A DNA stretch of 64,000 bases, taken from CALBRZ01 sp964511065. GTDB lineage: Bacteria; Planctomycetota; Planctomycetia; Pirellulales; S012-138. The notes below the pieces were generated by a model. It saw nothing but the letters and a program-made list of their open reading frames with translations. It had not been told where the DNA came from and did no database searches. The translations under genes were made by a program, and so were the position numbers. Positions 8,718 to 17,339 of the stretch are shown here, piece by piece (position 1 is the first letter of the stretch; every line of letters begins with the position of its first letter). The stretch spans positions 70,994-134,993 of the forward strand of contig CAZEEG010000001.1 of assembly GCA_964511065.1 (NCBI GenBank), written 5' to 3'.

Positions 8718-9470
8718 CTACTGAGCGCCGGCGGTCGGCTTCTTCTCGGGGCGCTGAACCTTCTTGCCGTTGAGGCGGATATCGTCCCACTGCGTGGTAT
8801 CGTCGAACGAACCGATGCCGACCTGCCCCCAGGTAAAGGTCTTGTCTCCGGCAGTCATGGCCGGTTTGTCCATATCATCGAAGTATACGGCGATCGTGCC
8901 GCGGGCGGTATCGCGAACGATCTTGACCTGGTGCCAGTCGTCAGTCCAAGGGGTGCCTTCGGTCGTAGTTTTGGAAATCTTCGTGCGCGGAGCGTCGTTA
9001 ACGATGAAAATCTGGTTCGCGTGGTTGTCGGCCTTCTTGCCCAGGTGAACGTAATAGAAGTGTGCCGGGCCCTGGAAGCCGAAGAACAAGCAGGCATCGC
9101 GGTGGCCGTAGTCGGCAATGGTGCTTTTTACCTTGGCCGTCAGGACAAAATCGCCGACATTCACGTCCTTGAGCAGTGCGATGTTATAAGGGCTGCGGTG
9201 CGGGGGCTCGTATTGGCTCCGCCGCTGGAACTGGCTGTAAACGGTGTTGTTGCCGTCTTTCTCCAGTTTCCAAGCCTTGGGGTCGGTGGGCTGCCAGGCG
9301 TCGGCTCCACTTTCAAAATCCTCGAAAATGAGTTCTGGAAGGTTGGCGGCCTTGGCCTCCTCGCCCGCCCGCACGGCAGCAGCGGCCATCAAGACACAGC
9401 CAACAGACAGCACCCATCGCAGCACAGCCTGGTTCACACGCAACCCTTTCACGGTCATCTCGGGCATCAT
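8718..9470 (-). CDS. Secreted LamG/DUF1080-like beta-sandwich protein
   Basis: The predicted protein has 250 aa. The start is placed at the ATG at 9468-9470, with AAGG just upstream; a second ATG follows immediately and could be used. A signal peptide runs through VLRWVLSVGCVLMAAAAVRAG. The mature part is a concanavalin-like sandwich: FEDFESGADAWQPTDPKAWKL, GDFVLTAKVKS, DACLFFGFQGPAHFYYVHLG, DDWHQVKIVRD and the closing GQVGIGSFDDTTQWDDIRLNG. This pattern resembles planctomycete DUF1080/family-16-like secreted proteins. It probably binds or degrades polysaccharide outside the cytoplasm. Divergent from the S41 protease gene. Confidence 0.72.
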   Translation of the reverse strand: MMPEMTVKGLRVNQAVLRWVLSVGCVLMAAAAVRAGEEAKAANLPELIFEDFESGADAWQPTDPKAWKLEKDGNNTVYSQFQRRSQYEPPHRSPYNIALLKDVNVGDFVLTAKVKSTIADYGHRDACLFFGFQGPAHFYYVHLGKKADNHANQIFIVNDAPRTKISKTTTEGTPWTDDWHQVKIVRDTARGTIAVYFDDMDKPAMTAGDKTFTWGQVGIGSFDDTTQWDDIRLNGKKVQRPEKKPTAGAQ

Positions 9471-9692
9471 TTCACCTTGGTATCTCAGTGGTAGGCCATT
9501 ACGATCCAGTGATACAGGTTGACCGCTGGGGGCCAGTTTTCGCGCTGCCGGGGGCATCGCCCCCCGTGCGCCCCCCCTCGCGTGGTGGGACTGTTACTGT
9601 TGCCGCTGCGTTCAACCCGGCGGTACTATTAAGATAACCACCTGCGGGCCAGGTGGGACCATGTCCCCCCTCAAAAACGTAAAGGCGGTTTC

Positions 9693-11090
9693 ATGCCTCG
9701 CCGCAATTTGTTCATCCTCGCCATAGCGCTGGTGGCGGCGTTTGTCTGCTATCAAAAGCTGGATCATTCGCGGAACGCCCCGCTGGTGAACACGTTTTCG
9801 CGCGTCATGCACGAAGTTCGCGATAAGTACGTGGAACCGGTGGATGAGCGCGAACTGCTGGAAGCGGCCCTTCAAGGTATGCTGGGAAGGCTCGATGCGC
9901 ACTCGCGGTACATCCCTCCCAGCGAATACACCCACCTCCGCGAAAGCCTGGACCAGAAGTTCGGCGGGATCGGCATCCACGTTTCCATCGATCGCGAGGA
10001 TAAGCGGCTGATCGTCACCAGTCCCCTGGTTGGTACGCCAGCTTTTGACGCCGGCTTGCGCGCCGGCGATAAGATCATGGCAATCGATGGCCGCAGTACC
10101 GAAGGTATGACTCTCAGTGAAGCCGTCGATTTGATGCGCGGCAACCCTGGCGATCCCGTTACATTGACCATCCAACGCGCTGGCGTGCCCGACAACCAGG
10201 ACTACGTCATTCACCGGGCCATCATCAACGTGCCAACCGTGCTGGGAGACCGCTATTTGCCCGATGGCACCTGGGATTTCCGCTTGGAGGCCGATCCCAG
10301 CATCGGCTACGTGCGCGTCACCGCATTCAGCGAACATACCGCCGAGGAACTCCGCGTAGCGATTCAAGGTTTGCTTAAAGAAGGCGTGCAGGGCGTGGTG
10401 CTCGATCTGCGGAACAACCCCGGCGGATTGCTCCGGGGCGCCGTGGAAATCTGCGACTTGTTCCTGGAGGAAGGGACGATCGTCAGTACCCGCAGCCGCG
10501 ACAGCTTCCGCAACGAAACGTACCAGGCCCAACCGGGCGGGACGCTGCCGGATTTCCCGCTGGCGGTGCTCGTAAACGAACACAGCGCCAGCGCTAGTGA
10601 GATTGTTGCCGCGTGCCTCCAGGATCACGGCCGTGCGGTGGTGGTCGGCGAGCGAACGTTTGGCAAGGGCAGCGTGCAGAACATCATCCCCCTGGAGGGC
10701 GGCGCCAGCGCGCTGAAGCTGACGATTGCCAGCTACTGGCGGCCCAATGGACGCAACATCGACAAGGCCCTGGCGGCCAACGGCAAGGATGAGCCCGACG
10801 AAGACGCCGAATGGGGCGTCCGCCCCAATCCGGGCTTTGAAGTGGAACTGGATGGCCGCGAACTGGAACGCGCCTTGCGCTATCGCCACCTCCGCGATGT
10901 CTACTACCGGCCAAGCGAAGAACGGCCCAATCCTTTAGCTTCCGACGACACGACCGCTCCCAGCGTCGATCCGCGCGATCCGCTGCTGGAACTCGATCCA
11001 GGCGAGTTGTACATCGACCCGCAACTGGAGAAGGCCATCGAATTTCTGCGGGGCAAGATGCACGGTAAGCCCACGGTCCGTGCCGCCTGA
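9693..11090 (+). CDS. S41 family C-terminal processing peptidase with PDZ domain
   Basis: The predicted protein has 465 aa. An N-terminal membrane segment or uncleaved signal (residues 4-20, LFILAIALVAAFVCY) is followed by the short helical region, a PDZ domain at about 75-165 (FGGIGIHVSI, AGLRAGDKIMAIDG), and the S41 core at about 190-350. The catalytic pair is visible as Ser300 in HSASASE and Lys325 in RTFGKGS, 25 residues apart as in Prc/CtpA enzymes. The substrate-binding NNPGG motif is also present. The family trims proteins at the C-terminus in the periplasm. A Pro/Asp-rich C-terminal extension follows the core. AAAGGCGG precedes the ATG. Confidence 0.93.
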   Translation: MPRRNLFILAIALVAAFVCYQKLDHSRNAPLVNTFSRVMHEVRDKYVEPVDERELLEAALQGMLGRLDAHSRYIPPSEYTHLRESLDQKFGGIGIHVSIDREDKRLIVTSPLVGTPAFDAGLRAGDKIMAIDGRSTEGMTLSEAVDLMRGNPGDPVTLTIQRAGVPDNQDYVIHRAIINVPTVLGDRYLPDGTWDFRLEADPSIGYVRVTAFSEHTAEELRVAIQGLLKEGVQGVVLDLRNNPGGLLRGAVEICDLFLEEGTIVSTRSRDSFRNETYQAQPGGTLPDFPLAVLVNEHSASASEIVAACLQDHGRAVVVGERTFGKGSVQNIIPLEGGASALKLTIASYWRPNGRNIDKALAANGKDEPDEDAEWGVRPNPGFEVELDGRELERALRYRHLRDVYYRPSEERPNPLASDDTTAPSVDPRDPLLELDPGELYIDPQLEKAIEFLRGKMHGKPTVRAA

Positions 11091-11393
11091 CTCAAGCTGG
11101 CTGCGCCAGAAAATTGCGGGGGGAACAGTGCGCCGGTCCCCTTTCCCGTTCTCAAATGCCCCCGCGGCGCGGTGATTCGATGGAAGTTCCATTCGCCCAA
11201 TAGCCGCACGATTCCTTCCGGGGCAATCGTTTGCAGTTGCGGGCGGGGACCTCTATACTGACCCCTGCTTTCGAGGGGGTGCTCGGTTCCTCGTTTGTGC
11301 CGGTCCGCAGCGCGCACGCAGTTCTGCTTTCCCGATCTTTGGGCACATTTCGTAGCCGGCTGCTCGTCTTCTCATGCATAAGGACGCCCGATC
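11091..11393. other. Intergenic region, no gene seen
   Basis: About 300 bases between the S41 peptidase and the next forward gene. It is GC-rich. I see no open frame with a ribosome binding site, no RNA gene and no clear terminator. Confidence 0.4.
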
Positions 11394-11918
11394 ATGGCGC
11401 AAGGTCCGTACCCTTATCAGTCGCCGCAAGTACCCCCCGGCATGCCGGGATACCCACCGCCTCCTCGCCAAGACGGCACGACAGGTTTGGCCATTGCGGC
11501 TGGCGTGTTGATGATTGTCGTTTCGCTGATTGACCTTTTTGGAGGGTACTTCTATGCACTGGGCGGATCTGCCGTGTCCGATTTCGGCATGGCCGTGCAG
11601 GACGGGAATTTCGCAGACGACGCAAAAGCCGATGCGGCCGCCATGAGGGCCACCGGCACATCCATGCAAATCCTCGGTTACTTCCTGATGGTGATGTTTG
11701 GGCTGGGGATCGCAGCCGCGGTGGTGCTGTTCATGGGCAAGGCCGCGATGTTCGCCTTGGCGGTTGGCGTCTTGCAATTGATTGCCGATGGAGCCAGTTG
11801 CGCGCTCCTCAGTCACATTGGCGTGATGAACATCCTGGGTTTCATCACCGCCATCCTGGTGATCGCAGGCGCGCTTTCGATCAGCAAGAAGCCAGCACAA
11901 TACGCCCCGGCAATGTAG
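11394..11918 (+). CDS. Small polytopic membrane protein of unknown function
   Basis: The predicted protein has 174 aa. A Pro/Tyr/Gln-rich cytoplasmic start (PYPYQSPQVPPGMPGYPPPP) is followed by four hydrophobic segments at about 26-50, 97-120, 122-145 and 147-165. This plan of a Pro-rich N-tail plus a four-helix unit resembles many planctomycete membrane proteins annotated only as hypothetical. AAGGA lies 10-13 bases before the ATG. It converges with the large hydrolase gene only 16 bases away. I do not recognise a function. Confidence 0.7.
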   Translation: MAQGPYPYQSPQVPPGMPGYPPPPRQDGTTGLAIAAGVLMIVVSLIDLFGGYFYALGGSAVSDFGMAVQDGNFADDAKADAAAMRATGTSMQILGYFLMVMFGLGIAAAVVLFMGKAAMFALAVGVLQLIADGASCALLSHIGVMNILGFITAILVIAGALSISKKPAQYAPAM

Positions 11919-11934
11919 GGCCGCCCCGTTCCAC

Positions 11935-14442
11935 TTACTGGAGCACTTCGGCCAGCCAGCGGGCCAGGCCAGCAGCCTCGGCTGCGCCCGCTCCGAGCAA
12001 TTGGAGGCGGTCGGCGGCAGCAGTCGCGCAATAGCGCGCAGCGGCAGGCTCATAGAGGCTGTTCAGCCGCTGGACCTGGATAGGGCGATTGAGCCCATCG
12101 ACCATGTGCTGCATCCGCAGCGGACGAGGCGCCAGCGCGGCCGCTACGTCGCACCAGTCGCCGCACGTTAAGGCACCGGGGACCATCGCATCGTGCGGGA
12201 TATACACCTGGTAGTGCGGCAGCACATCCAGATAGGTTGCCAGACCGCCATCGACAGCGACCGCGGCAATGTCGTCATCGTACAGGGCCGCCAGCAAAGC
12301 GAGCATACCCCCGGCCGGTTCTGATTGGCTTGGCCGACCCTCGACGGCGCGCGGTACGCGGAAATCGGTATCCTCGCGATTGACGGCTCCTGGCGATGCC
12401 CCCCAAAGCGCCACCCGCTTGGGGTCGATATCATCGCGCCCCCGCAGCCAGGCAACCACGCTGCGCACGTCGCCCAGGCGTTGCCCTAGCATGGTTTCGC
12501 CAAACAGCAGCAGGTTCACCGACCGGTTGACGTCGCCCGAACTGCGGTCCCGGCCGTTGCCGAGCTTAAGCTCTCCGGTACCGCGCACATCCACCAGGCA
12601 AACGGCCAGGCCGTCGCCAAGCAATTGGGCGATCTGCCCCCCTCGGGTCCGTAATAAGGCCGCCTTCCCTTGCTGCGCTATGGCCAGCACAACCGGGTGC
12701 CGCTGGGCATTCTGGGATTTTGGTTGAAGCAGCAACACCGGCAGCGAAAAGCCCCGTTCTAACTGAAGCGAATAACGAGATGCAACGACACCGGCGGTGG
12801 CCCCGATTTCGTCTTCGGCGGCAGGCTCAGCAGGCAATGGAGCAACCTGCTCGATCCGCCAGGGCTCAACCCTGCCAAGCTTGGGAGTCCACGCCTCGCG
12901 CAGCGCCTCGCGGAATGCGGCCGGGTTGTCCTGTTGCGCGAGCTTCGTCCGAAAGGCCTGGGAACGTGACTTGCCCAGTGCGTGAATCCGTTCACCTTGC
13001 GACTTGGGCTTGAGCTCCTGAATTGCCTGCGGTGTGAAGCAGAGCAGGTCGTCGCCTGAGCGGGATTGGAAGGCATCGGCCTCGACGGCGTGGATGCCAT
13101 ACCAGCGCGCAAACGCTTCGTGGATCATCTTGCGGTGCACTCGGCCAATGTTGGTGCAATGGGTGGATTCAGGTGAACGCCCCCGCACGGAACCGGCCCC
13201 GTGGGTGTACGCCAGACGCCCAGGCACACCGTAGAACTCGCCATAGAGTGTGCGGTAGCGCTTCCAGACCGGGTCGCGCTGCTGATCCCAGGCAAACTCG
13301 TGGGCGTGGACCAGGCGGCGGGGGGCGATTGCCGAGGTGATCACCCAGTGAAAAAAGCCGTCGGCCGCCGTGCGATAGAGTCCCCGGGTGGAGTCCCAGT
13401 ACGTGTTGACCAGGTAATTGAATTCGCGGCTGTCCTCGGGCAAGGGGTAGGGACTTTCCGGTTGAGGACCGCCAAAGTTGAACGGAACGCAACCATCAAC
13501 GCGAGGGTCGAGCGCGGCCGCAATCGCTGCTGGATCGCCGCCACCTGCCACCGCGCCCAGGATGATGAGCTTGTCGCGGTCGATGTTCGGCTGCGTGAGC
13601 AACACATCGATGCACCGATGCAGATCGTGGACAAACCAGCCCATCAGGCTGTCACCCACCAGCATCAACTGGATGCCAGAGTCGTAGCGATGGTAGTAAT
13701 CCTGGCGACTCACGGCGAACTCGCCACGATAATCGTTTGCCGAGCGGAAGGGGTGCGCCCTGCGCTCGCCGTACCCCACCGGGTCGATCACCAGCACATA
13801 GCAGCCTGCCCGGGCCCAAAGCTGCCCCATTTCCTGCAGTTCACCTTGTTCCTTGGATCGATGGTGCGAAGGGACGATCACCAGGCCCGGGCGGAGTGCG
13901 TTGGTGCCATCACCATCGAGCGGAGCATACAGATGGCCGGCTACCCAATCACCGGGCCGGCTTTCGAAGAGGATGTTGCGCACCTCGTAGCCTGAAAATT
14001 TGGCTTGGCGCGTAACCATCATCCGCGGGGGCGGCTCGCTGGAGGCCGGGGGAAGTTGGCCCAATGAGGCCCGCAACCGAGCCAGACGCTGATCGCGGAA
14101 GACTTCCCAGGTTGCCCGATCGGAAATCGCTTGCCAGGCCTGATCGCTGGCGCGATTGGCAGCAGCGCGCCGCGTGCGGAGGTCGCGGTCGATGGCTTGA
14201 ACCGCTTGCTCGCGGGTTTCGCCGGGTAGCACTTCGCCGGAAAGCTGCGAAACCCAGGTAGCGAGGCGGCGTACTTCCTTGCTTTCGCCCGGGGTGGCTG
14301 TGCCGCCATCTTGGGCGAGGTGCTGTGCGGCAGAGCCCATATCACCATCGCAAAAGACAAGGAATGCCGCGCAGATCAGCACCAGATACGGCATCCAGAA
14401 TGACTGGTGCCATGCACACTGCGGCAGAGAGCACAACCGCAT
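11935..14442 (-). CDS. Large secreted alpha/beta hydrolase (acetyl-xylan esterase-like), two hydrolase halves
   Basis: The predicted protein has 835 aa. The start is the ATG at 14440-14442, with GGGGAG just upstream, giving a signal peptide (FWMPYLVLICAAFLVFCDG). Residues 60-470 form an alpha/beta hydrolase unit with VIVPSHHRSKEQGE, the YVLVIDPVGYGERRAHPF segment and an elbow reading LGAVAGGGDP. Residues 530-830 form a second unit with an elbow WGASPGAVN and SEPAGGMLALLAALYDDD. In the first unit Ala occupies the place where the nucleophile Ser usually sits; the second has Ser in GAS. It probably acts on esters of polysaccharides or other substrates outside the cytoplasm, but the true active half is not settled. 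Confidence 0.75.
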   Translation of the reverse strand: MRLCSLPQCAWHQSFWMPYLVLICAAFLVFCDGDMGSAAQHLAQDGGTATPGESKEVRRLATWVSQLSGEVLPGETREQAVQAIDRDLRTRRAAANRASDQAWQAISDRATWEVFRDQRLARLRASLGQLPPASSEPPPRMMVTRQAKFSGYEVRNILFESRPGDWVAGHLYAPLDGDGTNALRPGLVIVPSHHRSKEQGELQEMGQLWARAGCYVLVIDPVGYGERRAHPFRSANDYRGEFAVSRQDYYHRYDSGIQLMLVGDSLMGWFVHDLHRCIDVLLTQPNIDRDKLIILGAVAGGGDPAAIAAALDPRVDGCVPFNFGGPQPESPYPLPEDSREFNYLVNTYWDSTRGLYRTAADGFFHWVITSAIAPRRLVHAHEFAWDQQRDPVWKRYRTLYGEFYGVPGRLAYTHGAGSVRGRSPESTHCTNIGRVHRKMIHEAFARWYGIHAVEADAFQSRSGDDLLCFTPQAIQELKPKSQGERIHALGKSRSQAFRTKLAQQDNPAAFREALREAWTPKLGRVEPWRIEQVAPLPAEPAAEDEIGATAGVVASRYSLQLERGFSLPVLLLQPKSQNAQRHPVVLAIAQQGKAALLRTRGGQIAQLLGDGLAVCLVDVRGTGELKLGNGRDRSSGDVNRSVNLLLFGETMLGQRLGDVRSVVAWLRGRDDIDPKRVALWGASPGAVNREDTDFRVPRAVEGRPSQSEPAGGMLALLAALYDDDIAAVAVDGGLATYLDVLPHYQVYIPHDAMVPGALTCGDWCDVAAALAPRPLRMQHMVDGLNRPIQVQRLNSLYEPAAARYCATAAADRLQLLGAGAAEAAGLARWLAEVLQ

Positions 14443-14475
14443 GCGATTCTCCCCACGGTTGATGGCGCGCAAAAC

Positions 14476-14521
14476 AACACGCCCTTGCCCTGCGCCCCCA
14501 AGCACCTTCAGCCGGCGTGTT
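14476..14521. terminator. Possible terminator, 8-bp stem with long loop
   Basis: AACACGCC at 14476-14483 pairs with GGCGTGTT at 14514-14521, with a 30-base loop. T runs flank both sides: TTTTT follows on the plus strand and TTGTTTTG follows on the minus strand. It sits between the lipoprotein gene that ends at 14568 and the start of the hydrolase gene at 14442, so it could end the lipoprotein transcript. The long loop makes this uncertain. Confidence 0.4.
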
Positions 14522-14567
14522 TTTTCATCAACCGGGGGGAAGCGTGCGGCCAGTTGGCCGCCCCCGA

Positions 14568-14963
14568 TTACTGTTGTTTCTTGGCGAGGCTTTGGATCAC
14601 TCTCACGGCGGTATGCTGGAGTCCACTGTCGCGTGGAGCTTGCTTGGCGATCTCGCTCAACTCGGGTAGCACCATGATGGCGCGCTCCGGCTCGACACCT
14701 CCCAAGGCCCCAATAACCCGCGAGCGGATCACGTTATCCTGGTTAGGGTCCTTGGCAATGGCCAGCAGTTGCTGTATCTGCTCATCGCTAAAGTGCTGGC
14801 CGGAGAGGCTCAAGGCGGCCCTGCGGCGGATTTCCAGGTCGGCTTCGCTGAGAATCACGCCCAGGTCACTTTGGACCGGATCATAGGTGCCTGGCCCTCC
14901 GCAGCCTGCCAGTTGCAGTAGGCCCAGGGCAACAACACACGTGGTGGTGAATCGAGCGATCAT
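14568..14963 (-). CDS. HEAT-repeat lipoprotein, copy A of a tandem pair
   Basis: The predicted protein has 131 aa. The start is the ATG at 14961-14963. The leader is a lipoprotein signal peptide with lipobox LQLAGC, so Cys21 would be lipid-modified and the protein anchored at a membrane. The mature part has HEAT-like helical repeats: EADLEIRRRAALSLSG, DEQIQQLLAIAK, NVIRSRVIGALGG and IMVLPELSEIAKQAP. It differs from copy B (14996-15391) at about 14 of 131 positions by eye, so it arose by a recent tandem duplication with a 428-bp unit. It is the last gene of the DUF1559 cluster. No clear Shine-Dalgarno site close to the ATG; GGAGG lies about 25 bases upstream. A longer frame starts at 14996, overlapping the stop of copy B as TAATG. 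Confidence 0.82.
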   Translation of the reverse strand: MIARFTTTCVVALGLLQLAGCGGPGTYDPVQSDLGVILSEADLEIRRRAALSLSGQHFSDEQIQQLLAIAKDPNQDNVIRSRVIGALGGVEPERAIMVLPELSEIAKQAPRDSGLQHTAVRVIQSLAKKQQ

Positions 14964-14995
14964 CGTTGGTGGAGAGAAGTTAATGAAAGCCTCCA

Positions 14996-15391
14996 TTATT
15001 GTTGTTTTTGGGCGAGGCTCTGGATCACTCTCACGGCGGCTTGCTGTAAGTCGCTGTCCGCTGGAGCTTGCTTGGCGATCTCGCTCAACTCGGGCAGCAC
15101 CATGATGGCACGCTCCGGCTCGACACCTCCCAATGCCCAAACGATCCGCGAACGGATCACGTTGTCCTGGCTAGGATCCTTGGCAATGGCCAGCAGTTGC
15201 CCTATTTGCTCATCGCTAAAGTGCTGGCCGGAGAGGCTCAAGGCGGCCCTGCGGCGGGTTTCCAGGTCGGCTTCGCTGAGGAGCACGCCCAGGTCGCTTT
15301 GGACCGGATCGTAGTTGCCCGGCCCTCCGCAGCCTGCCAGTTGCAGTAAGCCCAGGGCAACAACACACGTGGTGGTGAATCGAGGGATCAT
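14996..15391 (-). CDS. HEAT-repeat lipoprotein, copy B of a tandem pair
   Basis: The predicted protein has 131 aa and starts at the ATG at 15389-15391. It has the same plan as copy A: lipoprotein leader with LQLAGC, then HEAT-like repeats. Differences from copy A include T26N, I37L, I45T, Q64G, N74S and a VIG-to-IVW change near residue 82, all in the mature part, plus A3P in the leader. Both frames are intact, so both copies may be expressed. The gene lies 93 bases downstream of the DUF1559 prepilin gene, separated from it by a hairpin at 15422-15452. A DUF1559 gene followed by a small lipoprotein is a common planctomycete arrangement; the doubling is unusual. Confidence 0.85.
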   Translation of the reverse strand: MIPRFTTTCVVALGLLQLAGCGGPGNYDPVQSDLGVLLSEADLETRRRAALSLSGQHFSDEQIGQLLAIAKDPSQDNVIRSRIVWALGGVEPERAIMVLPELSEIAKQAPADSDLQQAAVRVIQSLAQKQQ

Positions 15392-15421
15392 AGTTGGTTT
15401 GGGAGAGCGAAGGAAATGAAA

Positions 15422-15452
15422 GCACGGCTGGGCGGATCTCACCCAACCGTGC
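15422..15452 (-). terminator. Hairpin between DUF1559 gene and lipoprotein gene
   Basis: On the minus strand GCACGGTTGGGT pairs with the GCCCAGCCGTGC side (one mismatch or bulge), with a short loop, followed by TTTCATTTCC. The location between the end of the prepilin-like gene (15485) and the lipoprotein start (15391) suggests a partial terminator or attenuator that sets a lower level of lipoprotein relative to the upstream product. The T tract is interrupted, so read-through is likely. Confidence 0.45.
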
Positions 15453-15484
15453 CAGTACATTCGGTTTCAGGGACACGACAAGAA

Positions 15485-16714
15485 CTATTCGAAGCTGGCT
15501 CCGCCGCCATCGTCCGGCAGCATCAGCCGGTCCCAGTTACCCAGCGGGTTATTCCAGCCGTAATCCGGGGCACCGCCGAACTGGGGATCGTTCGGGTTGG
15601 TGAGTTCGCGGCGGCTGATTTGGCTGCTGATGCCACGCACGCTGGAATCGGCCAGGGCCACCAGCAAGGCGCCGCCGTGGTTAGCTTGGGCACGCCAATT
15701 ATCGCAACGCTGCGTTGGCGGGGCATCCTGGAACATCAGGGTATTGGCTTCTTGATACCAGTTGACGCCGAAACTGTGGTGCATCCGATCGGCATGCACC
15801 GCGATGCGGACGCCGCGGTCGCCCACGCGGTCACACTGGCGATGGGTTTCGGCAAACAAGATGGTCTGGCTCAACCCGTCCGACAGCGCGCCGAACCCGT
15901 GGGGCTTCATCGAACTGCTGTACTTCTTGCCCGGAGCAAAGGCGTTGAAGTTCGCCTGGTAGCTGGTCAGGGCATATTCGGTTTCGTAATGCCAGCGGTA
16001 TGTGTTCTCCGGCGAACCGGGATCCGAAGCACAGTACAGCACATTGGTCGGGAAATTAGCCTCGTCGGCCGCGATGCCCACTTTCTTCCACTCTGGCTCT
16101 TCGCAGTCAATGTCTTCATAATGGCCAGCCCCCGGATTGCTCACGCCGCCTTGATAATCATTGCCACTCCAGCACCCGCACTGGGTTGCCGGCGAGTCCC
16201 AAGTGTGCCCGTTGTGCGGCGTGGTATTGGTGCCACCGGTGGATTTGCAGGCATACTCACCGCTGTCGCAGGCGGGCGGATCCGGGACCCACCGCCGGCA
16301 TGTTTCACCAGGGGCGCCCGGGTTCATGGCAATCAGGGCTCGACCGAACACGTACGAGATCGAGAAACTCCCCTCAGCCCCATTGGCCGTGGCTTGGGTA
16401 TCCCAAACGACTTGATGGGCGGGGCCTTGTTCCATCACAGGCATCAGGTGGACATACCAACTGCCGTATGCGCTCTTCCCATACGTCCCGTCACCGGTGA
16501 ACCAGCCCCAATAAGTCGGCATCAAGTTGTGCCGCTCGTGGAGCACGTGAACCGCGGTGGCAAGTTGCCTCAAGTTACTCGCACATGCCGCGCGGCGACC
16601 GGATTCCCGGGCAGCTTGAATGGCAGGCAACAGCATGGCGATCAGCAGGGAAATGATGGCGATTACCACCAACAGTTCCACCAGCGTGAAGCCTTTTCGC
16701 GCATGGCGCACCAT
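15485..16714 (-). CDS. DUF1559 prepilin-like protein
   Basis: The predicted protein has 409 aa and starts at the ATG at 16714, with GGGAG upstream. The N-terminus has a short basic leader then the type IV prepilin motif, KGFTLVELLVVIAIISLLIAMLLPA, with Gly at -1 and Glu at +5. The rest is the DUF1559 (SBP_bac_10-like) domain almost confined to planctomycetes, opening with IQAARESGRRAACASNLRQL. The C-terminal H-X9-DG element is present in modified form, HGGALLVALADS, with Ser in place of Gly. These proteins are processed like pseudopilins and are probably displayed on the cell surface; the role is unknown. Two HEAT lipoprotein genes follow in the same direction. Confidence 0.93.
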   Translation of the reverse strand: MVRHARKGFTLVELLVVIAIISLLIAMLLPAIQAARESGRRAACASNLRQLATAVHVLHERHNLMPTYWGWFTGDGTYGKSAYGSWYVHLMPVMEQGPAHQVVWDTQATANGAEGSFSISYVFGRALIAMNPGAPGETCRRWVPDPPACDSGEYACKSTGGTNTTPHNGHTWDSPATQCGCWSGNDYQGGVSNPGAGHYEDIDCEEPEWKKVGIAADEANFPTNVLYCASDPGSPENTYRWHYETEYALTSYQANFNAFAPGKKYSSSMKPHGFGALSDGLSQTILFAETHRQCDRVGDRGVRIAVHADRMHHSFGVNWYQEANTLMFQDAPPTQRCDNWRAQANHGGALLVALADSSVRGISSQISRRELTNPNDPQFGGAPDYGWNNPLGNWDRLMLPDDGGGASFE

Positions 16715-17339
16715 GGCATTCTCCCTTGAATTGCGGGACGAGATCTAGAGAAGGGAGCAGCAGGAGCATCGCGCCGACCCAGCCGCTGGCCACCGGTCGA
16801 GTGCGGGTGCTAGCTTGCTGCAACCCCGTGTGGTCGGGATTGGTGTGGAATGTACGATCCGCACCCTGTCCTGTCAAGCATTTTTTGCCACGACTAGGGA
16901 CTCCGATGGTCCCCGAAGGTGCGGCAGTACCCCCAGTCCACCTAATGGCACTACTCGAGTGATCGGCTGTACGTTGGCCCAGAATCAAGCCGCGAACGCT
17001 CTGAAATGCGGGAAATGCCGTTTTCTCCGATGCCACCATGCAGCCGGCAGGTTGTGCATTCCCCCTTGCTAGGACCAAGTATCTGCACACCATATACCTT
17101 TTCCGGGGGGCAAACAAGAAAGTTCTTCGCAAGAACACTGGCAGCTACCGCGACGGCCTGACGGGGCCATGCGCGCAGCCGGTTCCCCAGCCGCGTGCGG
17201 CCCACTTTAAGGCGCTCCAGCTTCCTGCTATTGTGAGCCTTTTCGACGACGCAAGCTCCCATTCCCAGGAGGGCCAAGCATACCGTTTGGGCCATCTGGC
17301 GATTTCAGCCGCCCTGGGTTGCCAAAAGGTTGTACCTCC
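16715..17339. other. Divergent intergenic region, no gene seen
   Basis: These 625 bases lie between the reverse DUF1559 gene and forward bioB and should hold both promoters. The small open frames inside do not look like proteins. I did not find a convincing biotin-repressor (BirA) type palindrome upstream of bioB. Confidence 0.45.

Larger units (their letters stand above)
14568..15423. repeat. Tandem gene duplication, 428-bp unit
   Basis: The unit at 14568-14995 is repeated at 14996-15423. Stop codons (14568 and 14996) and start codons (14963 and 15391) are each exactly 428 bases apart, so there is no net insertion or deletion between copies. Similarity continues about 35 bases upstream of each ATG (GCTTTCATT followed by a CT-rich stretch). 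Confidence 0.9.

Noticed and set aside
12269..12727. 152-codon forward frame inside the large hydrolase gene
   Set aside because: Shadow frame, Ser/Arg/Pro-rich, without a ribosome binding site, fully inside a well-supported gene.
15416..16729. 437-codon forward frame opposite the DUF1559 gene
   Set aside because: The reverse strand encodes a clear prepilin motif and DUF1559 domain; the forward frame is a shadow.
16715..17339. Riboswitch or BirA operator before bioB
   Set aside because: I looked for a palindrome with the TTGTAAACC-type half site and did not find one.
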